Assembly: GCA_030998225.1 (NCBI GenBank)
Contig: JAPYXD010000581.1
Location: 6,211,501 to 6,275,500 of the forward strand
Length of the DNA: 64,000 bases
Source: Diplolepis rosae
Taxonomy: Eukaryota > Arthropoda > Insecta > Hymenoptera > Diplolepididae
Direction: 5' to 3'
Shown: positions 46,678-57,884 of the stretch, piece after piece
How positions within the stretch are numbered: position 1 is the first letter of the stretch
Layout of the letters: each line of letters opens with the position of its first letter
Position numbers and translations under genes: made by a program
Notes under the pieces: generated by a model
What the model saw: the letters and a program-made list of their open reading frames with translations, nothing else
The model's database searches: none
What the model was told of the DNA's origin: nothing

Positions 46678-47303
46678 TCACTCGATTGAAGTCGTACTTG
46701 TCAGCGAATGATTTACATTAAGTGATAATTTTTAAATCCATTGTAGTTTGCATGAAAAGGAGGCGGATGCTTGTAGCCCGTGCCTTTGGCCTGAGTGCAC
46801 AAAATTAACTGTAGACATTTTTCAAATTCGAATTTTTAATTTTTACAATAGGAAAATATTCTAAAAATGTAGTTCTATCCATTAAAGCAAAAAAGAATAC
46901 CGATTTTTTTGTTCGGAGTGTGTGACGGTCGCCCCTTTACTTTTTATACCAACTATCCGGAAATTTAAGTAGGACAGCGAATCTTTATTGGAAATTCCGA
47001 CGTTGAAAATTACGTTGTTTCCTACGTCGAATCCAACATAGTTTTCGACATCGGAGCCATTCTAGTTGGATTTGCGGAGAGTTCGAAAGCGAAGAGGCGA
47101 TCGTCACACACTTAACTTTACTATCCCTGCGCTCCTATGTGACGATCTCATTAGCTCTCACTTCCCATTGGCTCAACTTCAATCGTTAATTACTCGAAAA
47201 CTAATCACTTTTTAAATTTTGTGCTAGAGGTTCTTTCGACTTAGATTTTGCCAGAGAATCCACCCTCAATATATGCTTGTCGAGTTTTGAGACACCCTGT
47301 ATA

Positions 47304-48297
47304 CGTGGGTTGTTCAATAAGTAAGGTAAAAAATATATAAAAATGTATTTTTTATGCAAAATTCTTTTTTATTTTTCAACTTCACCTCCTTCGACTTCTA
47401 CACACTTCGTCCAACGTTATTCTAATTTTTTTTATCTTCTCGGGAAAGTAGGAAGTTTCAAAGCCTTCAAAATATTCATCTGCAGAGGTGATAACCTCAT
47501 CAGACGAGAATCTTTTTCTCCCGAGCCGAGCCGAGGTTTGGAAATAAAAAGAAGTCAGAAGGAGCCAAATCAGGAGGATAGGGTGGATGAGGCAAAAGTT
47601 CGATACCTAATTCATGCACTTTTGCCATTGAAACTGTGGAAGTATGAGCCGGTGCAATGTCTTGATCAAAAAGAATTTTTTTGTTCGCCAAATCTCGGAC
47701 GTTCCGTTTGCTGTTTTTCGTGCAAACGGCTTAGAAGTGTTGCATAACATTCCCTTGTGATTTTTTGACCCTTCTGCAAATAGTCAATAAAGATGATTCC
47801 TTGAGCATCCCAAAAAGTAGTGGCCGATGAAACGATCTTTGCCTTTTTCGACGCACTTCACTTCACTTTATTCAGCGATCTTCCATAACGATGCGATGGA
47901 TTTTTTCAATTGTTTCTGGCGCAGTCGCTTCAACTGGACGTCTTGGGCGCACTTAATCTTTCGTTGACATCCAGCCACGTTTGAATTCATTAATCCAAAA
48001 GTAAACGGTCTTCACCGCAATGTGCCTGTGAACTTTATCCATCTCGACTTTGATTTGCGCAACTGTACACTTCTTCAAATAAAAATATTTTATCACTGCC
48101 CGGAATTCCTCTTTCTCTATTTCACGACAACTGCGGACATGATCACTTCAAATGTATACCAAACGAAAACTAATCGTCGCTTTTGGCTTAAAATTGGTAT
48201 GGCGTCGCCTAAAGAGTGTTTCTTTCTGGCCGTATACTACAAAATTCATTGTGGAACCATCTTTCGGAAATTTACCTTACTTATCGAACGACCCACG
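47304..48297 (-). mobile_element. DD34D mariner, 994 bp, internally deleted
   Basis: Inverted repeats of 27 bp, CGTGGGTTGTTCAATAAG and the right-hand version with two changes, are flanked by TA (47302-47303, 48298-48299). Full mariners are about 1.3 kb, so about 300 bp is missing from the interior. Confidence 0.88.
47369..48140 (-). pseudogene. Mariner transposase, DD34D, broken
   Basis: The start ATG is at 48140, but the frame shifts within seven codons. The DNA-binding part then reads EFRAVIKYFYLKKCTVAQIK and KTVYFWINEFKRGW, with in-frame stops after STKD and VMEDR. An internal deletion follows. The C-terminal catalytic part reads KKILFDQDIAPAHTSTV and YPPDLAPSDFFLFPNL, where the second and third catalytic D residues are kept with 34 residues between them. 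The first catalytic D is lost in the deletion. A frameshift near 47520 leads to FSSDEVITSADEYFEGFETS. The gene is dead. Confidence 0.88.
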
Positions 48298-48828
48298 TAT
48301 CTTACTGAATGCTCTTCTTTCTACATCTTCTTTTCTCTCCGCCTTTGCATTACGATCGATTTGGTATCAACATCTCTTCTCTTACATTTTTCCTTTTTGT
48401 TTCTATCTCTTTTCCCCTTCCGAGTTATCTCTGAAGCTCTCTCGCTCAAAATACTAATTCCCCCCGGCTGGCATCGTAGATCCAGTAGGGTCAAATATCA
48501 CGGGTCATCAAACGCCGCGTCTCGTAATGACCGCGTGCGCTGTAAATAACGTTTGTTTCAATGTTAATCTGTGCCTCCGATCAAATCTAATAAGTACGAG
48601 AGGCGGCGTGGAGAAACGCCGATGGCAATCGCGAAAGTCGGACCTGCGGGGCTCATCGATAAGCCATCGGACTTGATTGAGTACGAAATTCAAAATGCGG
48701 ATGACACTTATGACTGTGAGAAATAAGCTGGACATTTTTAAATGGAAAACGCCCTCAATGGACGTACATGCAGATGAAAATATAAAAAGGAAACAATAAA
48801 CTGAAAATTAACAGGAAAAATTATCAAA
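48298..48828. other. Short low-repeat stretch
   Basis: Pyrimidine-rich 48300-48460, then balanced sequence to 48720. No coding frame has a known domain. Confidence 0.35.
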
Positions 48829-50160
48829 AAATCTGCCCGCTTCGCGGGCACATTCTCATTGCGCGCTTCGCTCGCAAGTTTGAGCGCGCCTAGGGCGCGC
48901 GATTCGATCGTCGCGCTTCGCGCTCCGTTCTTCCTGGACCTCGCGCTTCGCGCTCGGTCTTGTGCTCTTCGCATACGTTTAAGTTTATTTCTTATAATTT
49001 AATACTGCAGCTCAAACCAATTTAATGATATTAAAGATGATGTAAATTAGTCATTTTCTCAATCACTCTATTTCTTTTTGAATTTAAGTGAAACAGGAGA
49101 TTCAATTTACTTAAGGCTCTATCAGCCTTAAGGAACACATTCTCATCATGACGCTCGCGCTTCGCGCTCGATTTTCTGTATACATTTTAGAAACTTTTTA
49201 ATAAATTACATGATTACTGATAAATTTATTTTCTTCCAAATTTCTCAAAAAGGAAAAACAATCGTAGACTTTATTTAAGGAAACGATTTTGCAGAACAAC
49301 GCCTATTTCGTATCTCACACATTTTGGTGAAAAAAATCGAATTTTTTTAATATTAAAAATCACAAAATTAAAATATACATCCTGTCGAGAAATTTCTCGA
49401 TAAGAATGTGTAGACCTTATTTAGCCAAACAATTTTTCATCTAAAAGTTTTTTTTGTATCTCACATATTTATCTAAAAAATGGAATTTTTGAATTTTAAT
49501 CGTATTTTTTGGAATTGAAACGAAAAATATATGTTTTATCAGAAACTGTGTGAGACAAAACTTGTAGATCTTTTTGAAACTAACAACTTTGTATTCTTAC
49601 GTTTTTTTCTTATTTCACATATTATTGTTAAAAAATTTAATTTTGGATTTTCAATGGTTTTTTTTTAAATTAATAAGAAAAATATGCATCTTATGAAAAA
49701 GTGTTACAATTCAAATTTGTAGGTCTTTACTTATTTAATAATATTGTATCATAACGTTTTTTCGTATCTCGTATAATTTAACTGGAAATTGGAATTTTGA
49801 TATTGACTTTTTTCGAATTTGAATATGCTGTAACATTTCTAATTTTGATTTTTTCAAAAAATTATTTTCAAAAACACAAAAGTAGTGCTCAACCCCTCAA
49901 TTTTGATTGGATGTGGCTGGTTAACGAACTTGTCCTTACTTTTTCGACTCCGATAAAGTGTACCAAAGCTCAATTCAATCTGATAATTCTATCGAGAGTT
50001 ATGCTGCACACGACCTACAGACAGACAGACAGACAGACAGACACTTTCGTAAAAACCATTTTTTCTGACTCAGGGGGTCTCAAAACGTAAAGATTTGATG
50101 AAAATTTCGAAAGTCATTTTTCACATAAAACTAATACCTTCTCATCCATGATGAGAATGT
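48829..50160 (-). mobile_element. HINE/DINE-like element, complete copy
   Basis: Reading on the minus strand, the 5' end is ACATTCTCATCATGG at 50160, followed by GTCT units (50020-50042), the conserved middle, then several 120-bp units. It continues through CGAGCGCGAAGCGCGAG, ATGATGAGAATGT (49137-49150) and a 130-bp conserved segment. The 3' part (48837-48960) is a chain of GC hairpins ending CCCGCGAAGCGGG and CAGATTTTTT. This is the most complete copy, about 1.33 kb. There is no transposase. Helentron derivatives of this kind are known to rely on Rep/helicase proteins supplied elsewhere. Confidence 0.62.
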
Positions 50161-51765
50161 AAAAAAGAAATATCACAGAATACCCTTAAAAGAAAATAGC
50201 TATAGAACTGTTTTAAATCACCAGTTTGTGCTCTGAAACGCAAAATAATAATTCACCATTTTTTTCACTTTTCAATAGATGAATCGTAAATAGAGCAATT
50301 CAAGTGGCGACACTTGCAAAAACAAAATGTATCACTATTTCACCTTTCAGAACGTAAAATGTCACTTTTAGCTATTTTATTTTTCGTGCGAAGAAAACTG
50401 AGACGAAATAATTTATATTTTTTATTTTTAATTAATACGCAATATTTCGCAAAATATTTCAAATAAAAGTTGAGGATCTCGTTGAAATACACATTTTATA
50501 TTTCATCCATTTTCTTTGTGTGAAGGATGGTTTTCCAGACATTTGAAAACAAAGATGAAAATTATGCCTAGCCTCTGCAAAAAAAACGATGGTATGGTAC
50601 AATTAAAATGTAGCCCTGCCCCGCAGTGGAGGGTTTTTTTAAACACGATGGCAAGAAGGGGTGTGTTATAAATTAATATGTAGCCCTGACCCCCCAGTAG
50701 AGGGATTTTTTTCAAACTCCATGAGAACAAATGATATAGTAGAATTAATATGCAGCCCGTCTCTTCAGAGTCTGGTATATAAATTTTAGTTTTATCCAGT
50801 GTTTTTTATCGGAAACTATTGGTCGTAGAGAAAATATAAATTCAACAACAAATACGCATTGCAACTAGCTCTACAATTTTTATTCGCGATATTTTTTCAA
50901 AATCCAACGTATTTCCTTAAATAAACGCAAAAAACCATGATTTTCATAGGTTTTTTAATGGTTTTTACCATGAAAATCAAATTTGCGCCAATTTTCCCTA
51001 TTATATTCGTAATCAGAGTGTCAAAATACGTAAGTATACATAGTTTCAAAAAAATCGAAGGTTTAACCTTTTTGGAACTACACCGCTTAATTCAAGTTTC
51101 AACTTACTTTCTCAATTTCTTATTTTCGGTTTCTGGGAATATCGCCTTTTAGATTTTCCGTCATGAAAAAAGGGAACTCCATTCTTTCTTCTGCTCGTAT
51201 TTTTTTCCGAGTTACTGTAATAATTAATTTAGTTGCAATAATCCATTCTCGAATCCAAAACAGCTATGTGATTCAATAGCAGTTGTAATATGAGGAAGCG
51301 AATGAGAAGAGGAGGAAAACACGAAGGAAAGATCGAAAGGCGGGGTGAAGAGAGGGAGAAGGGCCCTGCAGCATTGTTCGCAGCCGCTCGCTCGTGACTC
51401 GTGACTCTGCGACCCGCATGACCCCTAGCCTCAATTACCTCAGAAACATCCGCCCGTTCACGATGCTGTATTCGAGTACAGAGATTGGTACGTGGACACC
51501 CGCGAACTAATACAAAAACCCTATAGGTATTTCTCTGTACGACTCTTGGTGTCTGTATTGTGTACTGTATAGTAGTATATGGCATATCGTATAGTCTTCA
51601 GCATATACCGTAAGGTCGTATTACGGACCTCGTGCTGTCTCTTCGGGATCCTCTGAGCCCAACTTTTTTCATTCCCCCTGCTAATCGACGACCAATGTCC
51701 CTTTCGCGTATCTCTTTGACCACCCGATGGAACAGTGATCAACGAAATTCTTGCATGCTGTAGTC
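50161..51765. other. Mixed stretch; minor tandem repeat at 50560-50770
   Basis: AATTAATATGTAGCCCTGACC-like units with AGTGGAGGG and TTTTTTT recur three times, about 75-90 bp apart. Segment 51240-51780 is of balanced composition, unmatched elsewhere, and keeps overlapping minus-strand frames of 118 and 94 codons without a known domain. It could be a host exon or regulatory fragment. Confidence 0.4.
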
Positions 51766-52570
51766 TATTTCTCTGAATCAACTCAACCTCTATATTTACT
51801 GCCATTTTTACATTCTCCTCATTTCATAAGGTATCTTTTATAGACGTAGTACAGGACTCTCTTAAAAAGGGGCTAGGCATACCTCTTAAAACCAAAAAAC
51901 CCCTCTTTCGAACCAATACACCGCCGTCAGAAAAAAAATAGTCAAACTTAGAGACATATTCAGACGATCCTTCTATAATTTTTTCGACTATTTTCTTTTT
52001 CTCTGAATCAATTCAACCTCCATACTCACTGTCATTTTTTAAATTCTTCTCATTTCATAAGGTATTTTTTTTTTCTTTTTTATTTTTGTAAGAAGGAAAA
52101 GTGGCGAAATCTTTTATAGACGTAGTACAGGACTCTTCCAGGAAGGGGCTAGGCATACCTGATAAAACCAAAAACCCCTTTCTCGAAATAATGCACCACC
52201 AGCGGATAATAAATAGTCAAACTTAGAGAAACAGTCTAATCTTCTAGATATTCAGACGGTCCTTCTATAATTTTTTCGACTATTTTCTTTTTCTCTGAAT
52301 AAACTTAACCTCTATACTTACTGTTATTTTTACATTCTCCTCATGTCATTAAGTTTTTTTTTTTTTTTTTTTTTTTGTAAGAAGGAAAAATGGCGAAACC
52401 TTTCAAAGACGTAGTACAGGACTCCTAGGAAGGGGCTAGGCATACCTGATAAAACCAAAAACCCCTCTCTCGAACCAATACACCGCCGTCAGGAAATAAA
52501 TGGTCAAACTTAAAGAGAAAGTTTAACCCTGTAGATATTCAGATAGTCCTACTATAATTTTTTCGACATG
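51766..52570 (+). repeat. Tandem repeat, three units of about 280 bp
   Basis: GACGTAGTACAGGACTC recurs near 51844, 52120 and 52408. Each unit also has GGGGCTAGGCATACC, AAAACCAAAAA, CACCGCCGTCAG-type words, TATAATTTTTTCGAC and a TTTTACATTCT block. The last contains a poly-T run near 52350-52373. Confidence 0.88.
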
Positions 52571-53212
52571 GTGCGGGGGTACAATTACGTTAAATTTATC
52601 AATTTAAGCGCGATTTAGTCATAACGCTTTACGCTCGCTCTTGGACGCTTGTTGTGCTTGTTTCAGGCAACAATCTCCATCAAGGTAACTTGGTTTGCTG
52701 CGCATGCGCTAGCATAGCGCGCTTACTAGCTATAATTGTTGCGCTATTAAAAAAGGAAACATTTCTGAAAATAAAAATCAACGTTTATTTCTGCAGAATG
52801 GTAAGAAAGTTGAGAATTTAATACTTACGATAACGAAAAAATATGGTAATGAATTTTTTTTGGTGAGAAATCGTACATTATTCTCGATTTACGAAGCATA
52901 ATTCACTTTTAGGAATTAATTGTTGTTTTTGAAATCGAAAATGTCATTTTGTTGACAAAAGTCCTTAGACACGGAAAAAATCAAACTATCAAAGTAATTA
53001 GCTGATCAAACTGGTACATTTTTTCAGCATGAAAAAAGAAAACTCGAGTTTATCAGTTAGCTATAATCGATAAAAATTCAAAAAGTTAGAGCTGCCCCAA
53101 ATTTTTTGAAAAGTACCTCCTAAAACTGTAAAATTAGGAATTTAAAAAATTTGAAAGGATTCAATCAGTGAAAATTTGACTGATTTAGATTTAGAGAGTA
53201 GAAAGATAGAAA
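52571..53212. other. Stretch without recognised features
   Basis: 52560-52760 is GC-richer with CGCATGCGCTAGCATAGCGC; the rest is AT-rich. No gene seen. Confidence 0.35.
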
Positions 53213-53669
53213 AAAAATCTGTCCGCTTCGCGGGCACATTCTCGTCGCGCGCGCAGCTCGCTTCGCTCGCAAGCTTCAGCGCGCCTAAGGCGCGCGATTT
53301 GATCGTCACGCTTCGCGCTCCGATCTTTCTGGACCTCGCGCTTCGCGCTCGGTCTTGTGCTCTTCGCATACATTTAAGTTTATTTCTTATAATTTAATAC
53401 TGAAGCTCAAACCAATTTTATAATATTAAAGATGATGTGAATTACTCATTTTCTCAAATTCATTAAATTTCTTTTTCAGTTTAAGTGAAACAGGAAATTC
53501 AATTTACTTAAGGCTCTATCGGCCTTAAGGAACACATTCTCATCATGACACTCGCGCTTCGCGCTCGATTTTCTGTATACATTTCAGTAACTTTTTAATA
53601 AATTACATGATTAAAATAATTTATTTTCTTCCAAATCTTTCAAAAAGAAAAAATAATCGTAGACTTTAT
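53213..53669 (-). mobile_element. HINE-like element, 3' end fragment
   Basis: Same 3' hairpin cluster and conserved segment as the 48.8-kb copy, in the same orientation. It breaks off at the TTAA where a small MITE is inserted. Confidence 0.62.
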
Positions 53670-53673
53670 TTAA

Positions 53674-53942
53674 GGTAGTACGATCACGAAAATTAGACCT
53701 CAGGCTAAAATAGATAATTTATTAGAATCGCATCATTTTCAAAAATTTGACTCGAAGCGATAAGAAAATAAGTTTGGGCAAAAATAAAATTTATTAATAA
53801 CATTATTTTTTTGTGTTTCAAATTTTTTTCATAAAAAATAATCTTTTCTCATTCAAATTGGCCCTTCAATAATAATGTTGCTATTCTTGAAAGCAAAATT
53901 ATCAATTTTTGTCTGAGGTCTAATTTTCGTGATCGTACTACC
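53674..53942. mobile_element. TTAA-flanked MITE, 269 bp
   Basis: Inverted repeats start GGTAGTACGATCACGAAA and match over about 30 bp. TTAA occurs at 53670-53673 and 53943-53946. It is a short sister of the 14148-16658 element and shares its subterminal words GAAGCGATAAGAAAATAAG and TTGCTATTCTTGAAAG. It has no coding capacity. Confidence 0.85.
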
Positions 53943-53946
53943 TTAA

Positions 53947-55256
53947 GGAAATGGTTTTTACGAAAGTGTCTGTCTGTCTGTCTGTCTGTAGGTCGTGTGC
54001 GACATAACTCTCGGTAGAATTATGAGATTGAATTGAGCTTTGGTACACTTTATCGGACCCGAAAAAGTAAGGACAAGTTCGTTAACCAGCCACATCCAAT
54101 CAAAATTGAGGGATGGAGCACTACTTTTGTGTTTTTGAAAATAATTTTTTGAAAAAATCAAAAATTTCAATACTGGTTTTAGATAGTGCTCATAAATCTT
54201 TACAAATTATCCTGATAACATTTTTTGATTAAATAAAAATTAAAAATGTTACAGCATATTCAATTTCGAAAAAAGTCAATATCAAAATTCCATTTTCCAG
54301 TTAAATTATACGAGATACGAAAAAACGTTATGATACAATATTATTTTCTACATAAAGACCTACAAATTTGAATTGTAACATTTTTTCATAAGATGCATAT
54401 TTTTCTTTATAATTAAAAAAAAACTATTGAAAATCCAAAATTCAATTTTTTAACAATAATATGTAAAATACGAAAAAAACGTAAGAATACAAAGTTGTTC
54501 GTTTTAAAAAGATCAACAAATTTGGTTGGACGCAGTTTCTGATAAAACATATATTTTTCGTTTCAATTCCAAAAAATACGTTTAAAATTCAAAAATTCCA
54601 TTTTTTAGACAAAATATGTGAGATACAAAAAAAACGTTTATATGGAAAATTGTTTGCCTAAATGGGGTTTACAAATTCTCATTAAGACATTTCGGGACAG
54701 GATGTATATTTTATGTTTTGATTTTTAATATTAAAAAAATTCGATTTTTTTCACCAAAATATGTGAGATACGAAATAAGCGTTGTTCTGCAAAATCGTTT
54801 CCTTAAATAAAGTCTAGGATTGTTTTTTCTTTTTGAGAGATTTGGAAGAAAATAAATTAATTTAATCATGTAATTTATTAAAAAGTTACTGAAATGTATA
54901 CAGAAAATCGAGCGCGAAGCGCGAGTGTCATGATGAGAATGTGTTCCTTAAGGCTGATAGAGCCTTAAGTAAATTGAATCTCCTGTTTCACTTAAATTCA
55001 AAAAGAAATAGAGTGACTTTGAGAAAATGTGTAATTCACATCATCTGTAATATTATTATAAAATTGGTTTGAGCTACAGTATCAAATTATAAGAAATAAA
55101 CTTGAATGTATGCGAAGAGCACAAGACCGAGAGCGAAGCGCGAGGTCCAGAAGGAATGGAGCGCGAAGCGCGACGATCGAATCGCGCGCCGTAGGCGCGC
55201 TCAAACTTGCGCGCGGAGCGCGATGAGAATGTACCCGCGAAGCGGGCAGATTTTTT
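53947..55256 (+). mobile_element. HINE-like element, 5'-truncated, full 3' end
   Basis: It begins within the body just before the GTCT units (53967-53988) and runs through the conserved middle and 120-bp units to CGAGCGCGAAGCGCGAG and ATGATGAGAATGT (54930-54942). The GC hairpin chain to CCCGCGAAGCGGGCAG follows, near 55230-55248. It lies head to head with the fragment at 53213-53669, so both 3' ends point outward. Confidence 0.62.
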
Positions 55257-55690
55257 TTACATTTTTTTACATTTATTTACATTTAGTTTTAGACCAGTTT
55301 TATAGGTTCACATGTACAATTCATTTATATCGGTTTACCACAATGTTTTATCCGTCACACGTGCTATTCTTTAAGGATCTCTTTAGTAATTTTACAGAAA
55401 AAATCTTGTACAGTTTTGTTACAGTTTTATTGTATCGCAAATTTAGTTGCTTAGTCCAATTTTACATTTTCACACCTGCAATTCTTTTATATCACTTTTT
55501 TACTACAATGTTTATCCGTCACACGGGCAATTTTTAAGATTCCTCCTTTGTATTTTTTATAGAAATAAATGCTCACTGATGAGGACTCCAACCTGAGTCG
55601 AAACGTTTGAAAATATGAAACCTTGAGTTTACATTTTTTCTGGACCCTAAAGACAACTAAGTACACCAAAAATATTCAAATTATTTATTA
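55257..55690 (+). mobile_element. Hammerhead retroelement, 3' half
   Basis: Contains CCGTCACACGTGC- and CCGTCACACGGGC-bearing subrepeats (TTATATCG, ACAATGTTTATCCG) like those at 57.6-57.8 kb, then the ribozyme at 55573 and the tail TCTGGACCCTAAAGACAAC at 55639. It is in the same family as 56955-57950 but a single-sided copy. Confidence 0.65.
55573..55610 (+). ncRNA. Hammerhead ribozyme motif 4
   Basis: Order: TCA, core CTGATGA, stem II GACTC/GAGTC with one extra G, GAAA, C-G, T, T, TGA. Stem II differs from motif 1 (GGCTC/GAGCC) by a compensated pair. Stem I has three pairs before a mismatch, so it is probably weaker. Confidence 0.7.
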
Positions 55691-55769
55691 CCAATAGAAC
55701 TTTGGGATTAAATTTTTGAATAGTTTTTCAATCGATTTGAGCAAAAAAAAATTTTTTGATTTTTTGAAA

Positions 55770-56150
55770 GTCTACGATTGTTTTACCTTTTTGAGATATT
55801 TGGAAGAAAATAAATAAATGATTTTAATCATGTAATTTATTAAAAAGTTACTAAAATGTATACAGAAAATCGAGCGCGAAGCATGAGTGTCATGATAAGA
55901 ATGTGTTCCTTAAGGCCGATAGAGCCTTAAGTAAATTGAATTTCCTGTTTCAGTTAAACTGAAAAAGAAATTTAGTGAATTTGAGAAAATGAGTAATTTA
56001 CATTATCTTTAATATTAGAATAATTGGTTTGAGTTTCAGTATTAAATTATAAGAAATAAACTCAAATGTGTGCGAAGAGCACAAGACCGAGCGCGAAGCG
56101 CGAGGTCCAGAATGAACGGAGCGCGCAGCGCGACGATCGAGTATTACGGA
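55770..56150 (+). mobile_element. HINE-like 3' fragment
   Basis: Runs from AGTCTACGATTGTTTTACC through CGAGCGCGAAGCATGAG and GATAAGAATGTG to the first hairpins (GAGCGCGAAGCGCGAGG, GCGCGCAGCGCGAC) and stops near 56150. Confidence 0.6.
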
Positions 56151-56954
56151 GCATGCGCATTTTATGAGTTTTACCGTCCAAGTAGTAAAAGTGCCCACCC
56201 CAAATATTCCCCGATTTGTTAACGTTAAACCAAACACTCTCGGAGTGACGCGAAAAACGCCCTTCCCTTGTATAAAGTATTGTATGCAACTTAGAGCCAA
56301 TCGCGTACTCGGCAGGGGACAGCAAAACTTGGCTCCGCGTTACATAATGTACTATTAAATTTTGAATTATCTTTCGAATTATGCAAGTCCTCAAGGACTA
56401 AACGATCTAAGCCAATTTATTGCAACAGGAAGCTTTATTTAATCGTTTGTTAATTCTCTGAGCATGATCGGAGCATCGTTTCGTGTTGAAACATCGTTTG
56501 ATTAATTATATAAATTGCGATTAATTTTGTCTTGAGATTTATTGACGTTTCTGTTTTGACCTGAAGAACAATATATGCTCGTTTCTGCCTGTCATTGTAT
56601 TTGTGTAACAGTTTGAAATCGACTCGTATCTTCTTTTAAGATCTGAATTATTGTGTTCCTGCTAGTTGCGTGCCGACACCTACGTGCACCTTCTACGTTA
56701 GTTCATTGTCTTTGCGACAGGTCAATTGCTATGTTTCCTGACAGCTTGTAGCAATCCACCGAGTGTGGCGAACGATTGTCTTCCTTGTCCTTGCAACCAA
56801 TTTAATTATCCTAATTTACTTCTAATTGTTCAATCGAAAATGTGTGTGAAAAGTTCCTTAGAATTCGGTGTTTCGCTCTTTGTTCGATTTATAGCAATTT
56901 TATAATTACTAATTATAAATAACTGGTTTATATCGACCCTCAATAATATTAATA
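56151..56954. other. Low-repeat stretch, no gene assigned
   Basis: Sequence of fairly balanced composition at 56160-56340 and 56640-56870, without matches in the window or recognised domains. Overlapping frames of 64-110 codons exist on both strands, so none is favoured. Confidence 0.35.
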
Positions 56955-57019
56955 GATAGATGATTTTTTACTTTGACTTTAGGGTCCAGAAATAATGTAA
57001 ACTCAGGGTTTCATTTTTT

Positions 57020-57061
57020 CCTCAAACGTTTCGACTCAGATTGGAGTCCTCATCAGTGAGA
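57020..57061 (-). ncRNA. Hammerhead ribozyme motif 5
   Basis: On the minus strand: TCTCA, core CTGATGA, stem II GACTC/GAGTC with one extra G, GAAA, C-G, T, T, TGAGG. Stem I has four Watson-Crick pairs plus a G-T wobble. The tail word CTGGACCCT follows 36 nt after the cleavage-site base. Confidence 0.75.
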
Positions 57062-57842
57062 TTTATTTCTATAAAAATACAAAGGAAGAAAAGAATAAAA
57101 AATTGCACGTGTGACAGATAAACATTGTGTTGAAAAACGATATAAATGAATTGCACTTGTGAAACTATAGAATAGGTCTAACTAAATTTACGAATAAAAA
57201 ATTGAAAATTGTACAAAATTTGCTATAAAAATACATTGGGAAGGGACTTAAAAAATTTACACGTGTGACGGATAACATTATTACATAACTAAATTCGAAC
57301 AATTATTGGTATTGACATTATGGTAGAAATGATATGAAAGAATTGCACGTTTCAAACTATAAAATTGGTCTGAATAACTGAGTTTGCGAAAGAAACTATA
57401 TAAAAGGTTTGTTTGTGTGAAATTACATAGGGAAGACTTAGAAAAGTGAAGTGTGACTGATAAACATTGTGGTAAATGATATAATTTAATTGCACATGTG
57501 CAACCATAAAATTAGTCTAAAAAATAAAAAATATGACAAATAAAACGTGCACTTTTTATTTATTTTTTGTTCGAATTTAGTTAGTATGGACCAATTATAT
57601 GGTTTACATGTGCAATTTTATCATAATGTTATCCGTCACACGTGTAAATTTTTTAAGTCCCTTCCCTATGTATTTTTATAGCAAATTTTGTATAATTTTC
57701 AATTTTTTATTCGTAAATTTAGTTAGACCAATTCTACAGTTTCACAAGTGCAATTCATTTATATCGTTTGTCAACACAATGTTTATCCGTCACACGTGCA
57801 ATTTTTTATTCTTTTCTTCCTTTGTATTTTTATAGAAATAAA

Positions 57843-57884
57843 TCCCACTGATGAGGACTCCAATCTGAGTCGAAACGTTTGAGG
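57843..57884 (+). ncRNA. Hammerhead ribozyme motif 6
   Basis: Plus-strand partner of motif 5: TCCCA, core CTGATGA, GACTC/GAGTC, GAAA, C-G, T, T, TGAGG. Stem I has one A-C mismatch compared with motif 5, which suggests slight decay. Confidence 0.7.

Larger units (their letters stand above)
44147..47298. mobile_element. 3.15-kb TIR element with internal palindrome
   Basis: Terminal inverted repeats of 48 bp (44147-44194 and 47251-47298) share GTC, AAACTCGACAA, CATAT, AGGGT and GATTCTCTGG blocks, with about ten differences. A second inverted pair lies inside: 44249-44454 against 45256-45463, carrying CCGTGCAATAACCG and AATATTTGTGCC-type words. Two coding fragments occur on opposite strands (45109 and 46530). 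No target duplication is evident. The superfamily is not identified. A mariner is inserted 3 bp beyond the right end, at TA. Confidence 0.65.

Noticed and set aside
49797..50090. 97-codon frame containing NFDWMWLVNELVLTF, repeated at 12.7, 24.3 and 54 kb
   Set aside because: The recurring peptide is the translation of the non-coding HINE-like element. The sequence is equally similar in all frames, and the frame includes the GTCT microsatellite.
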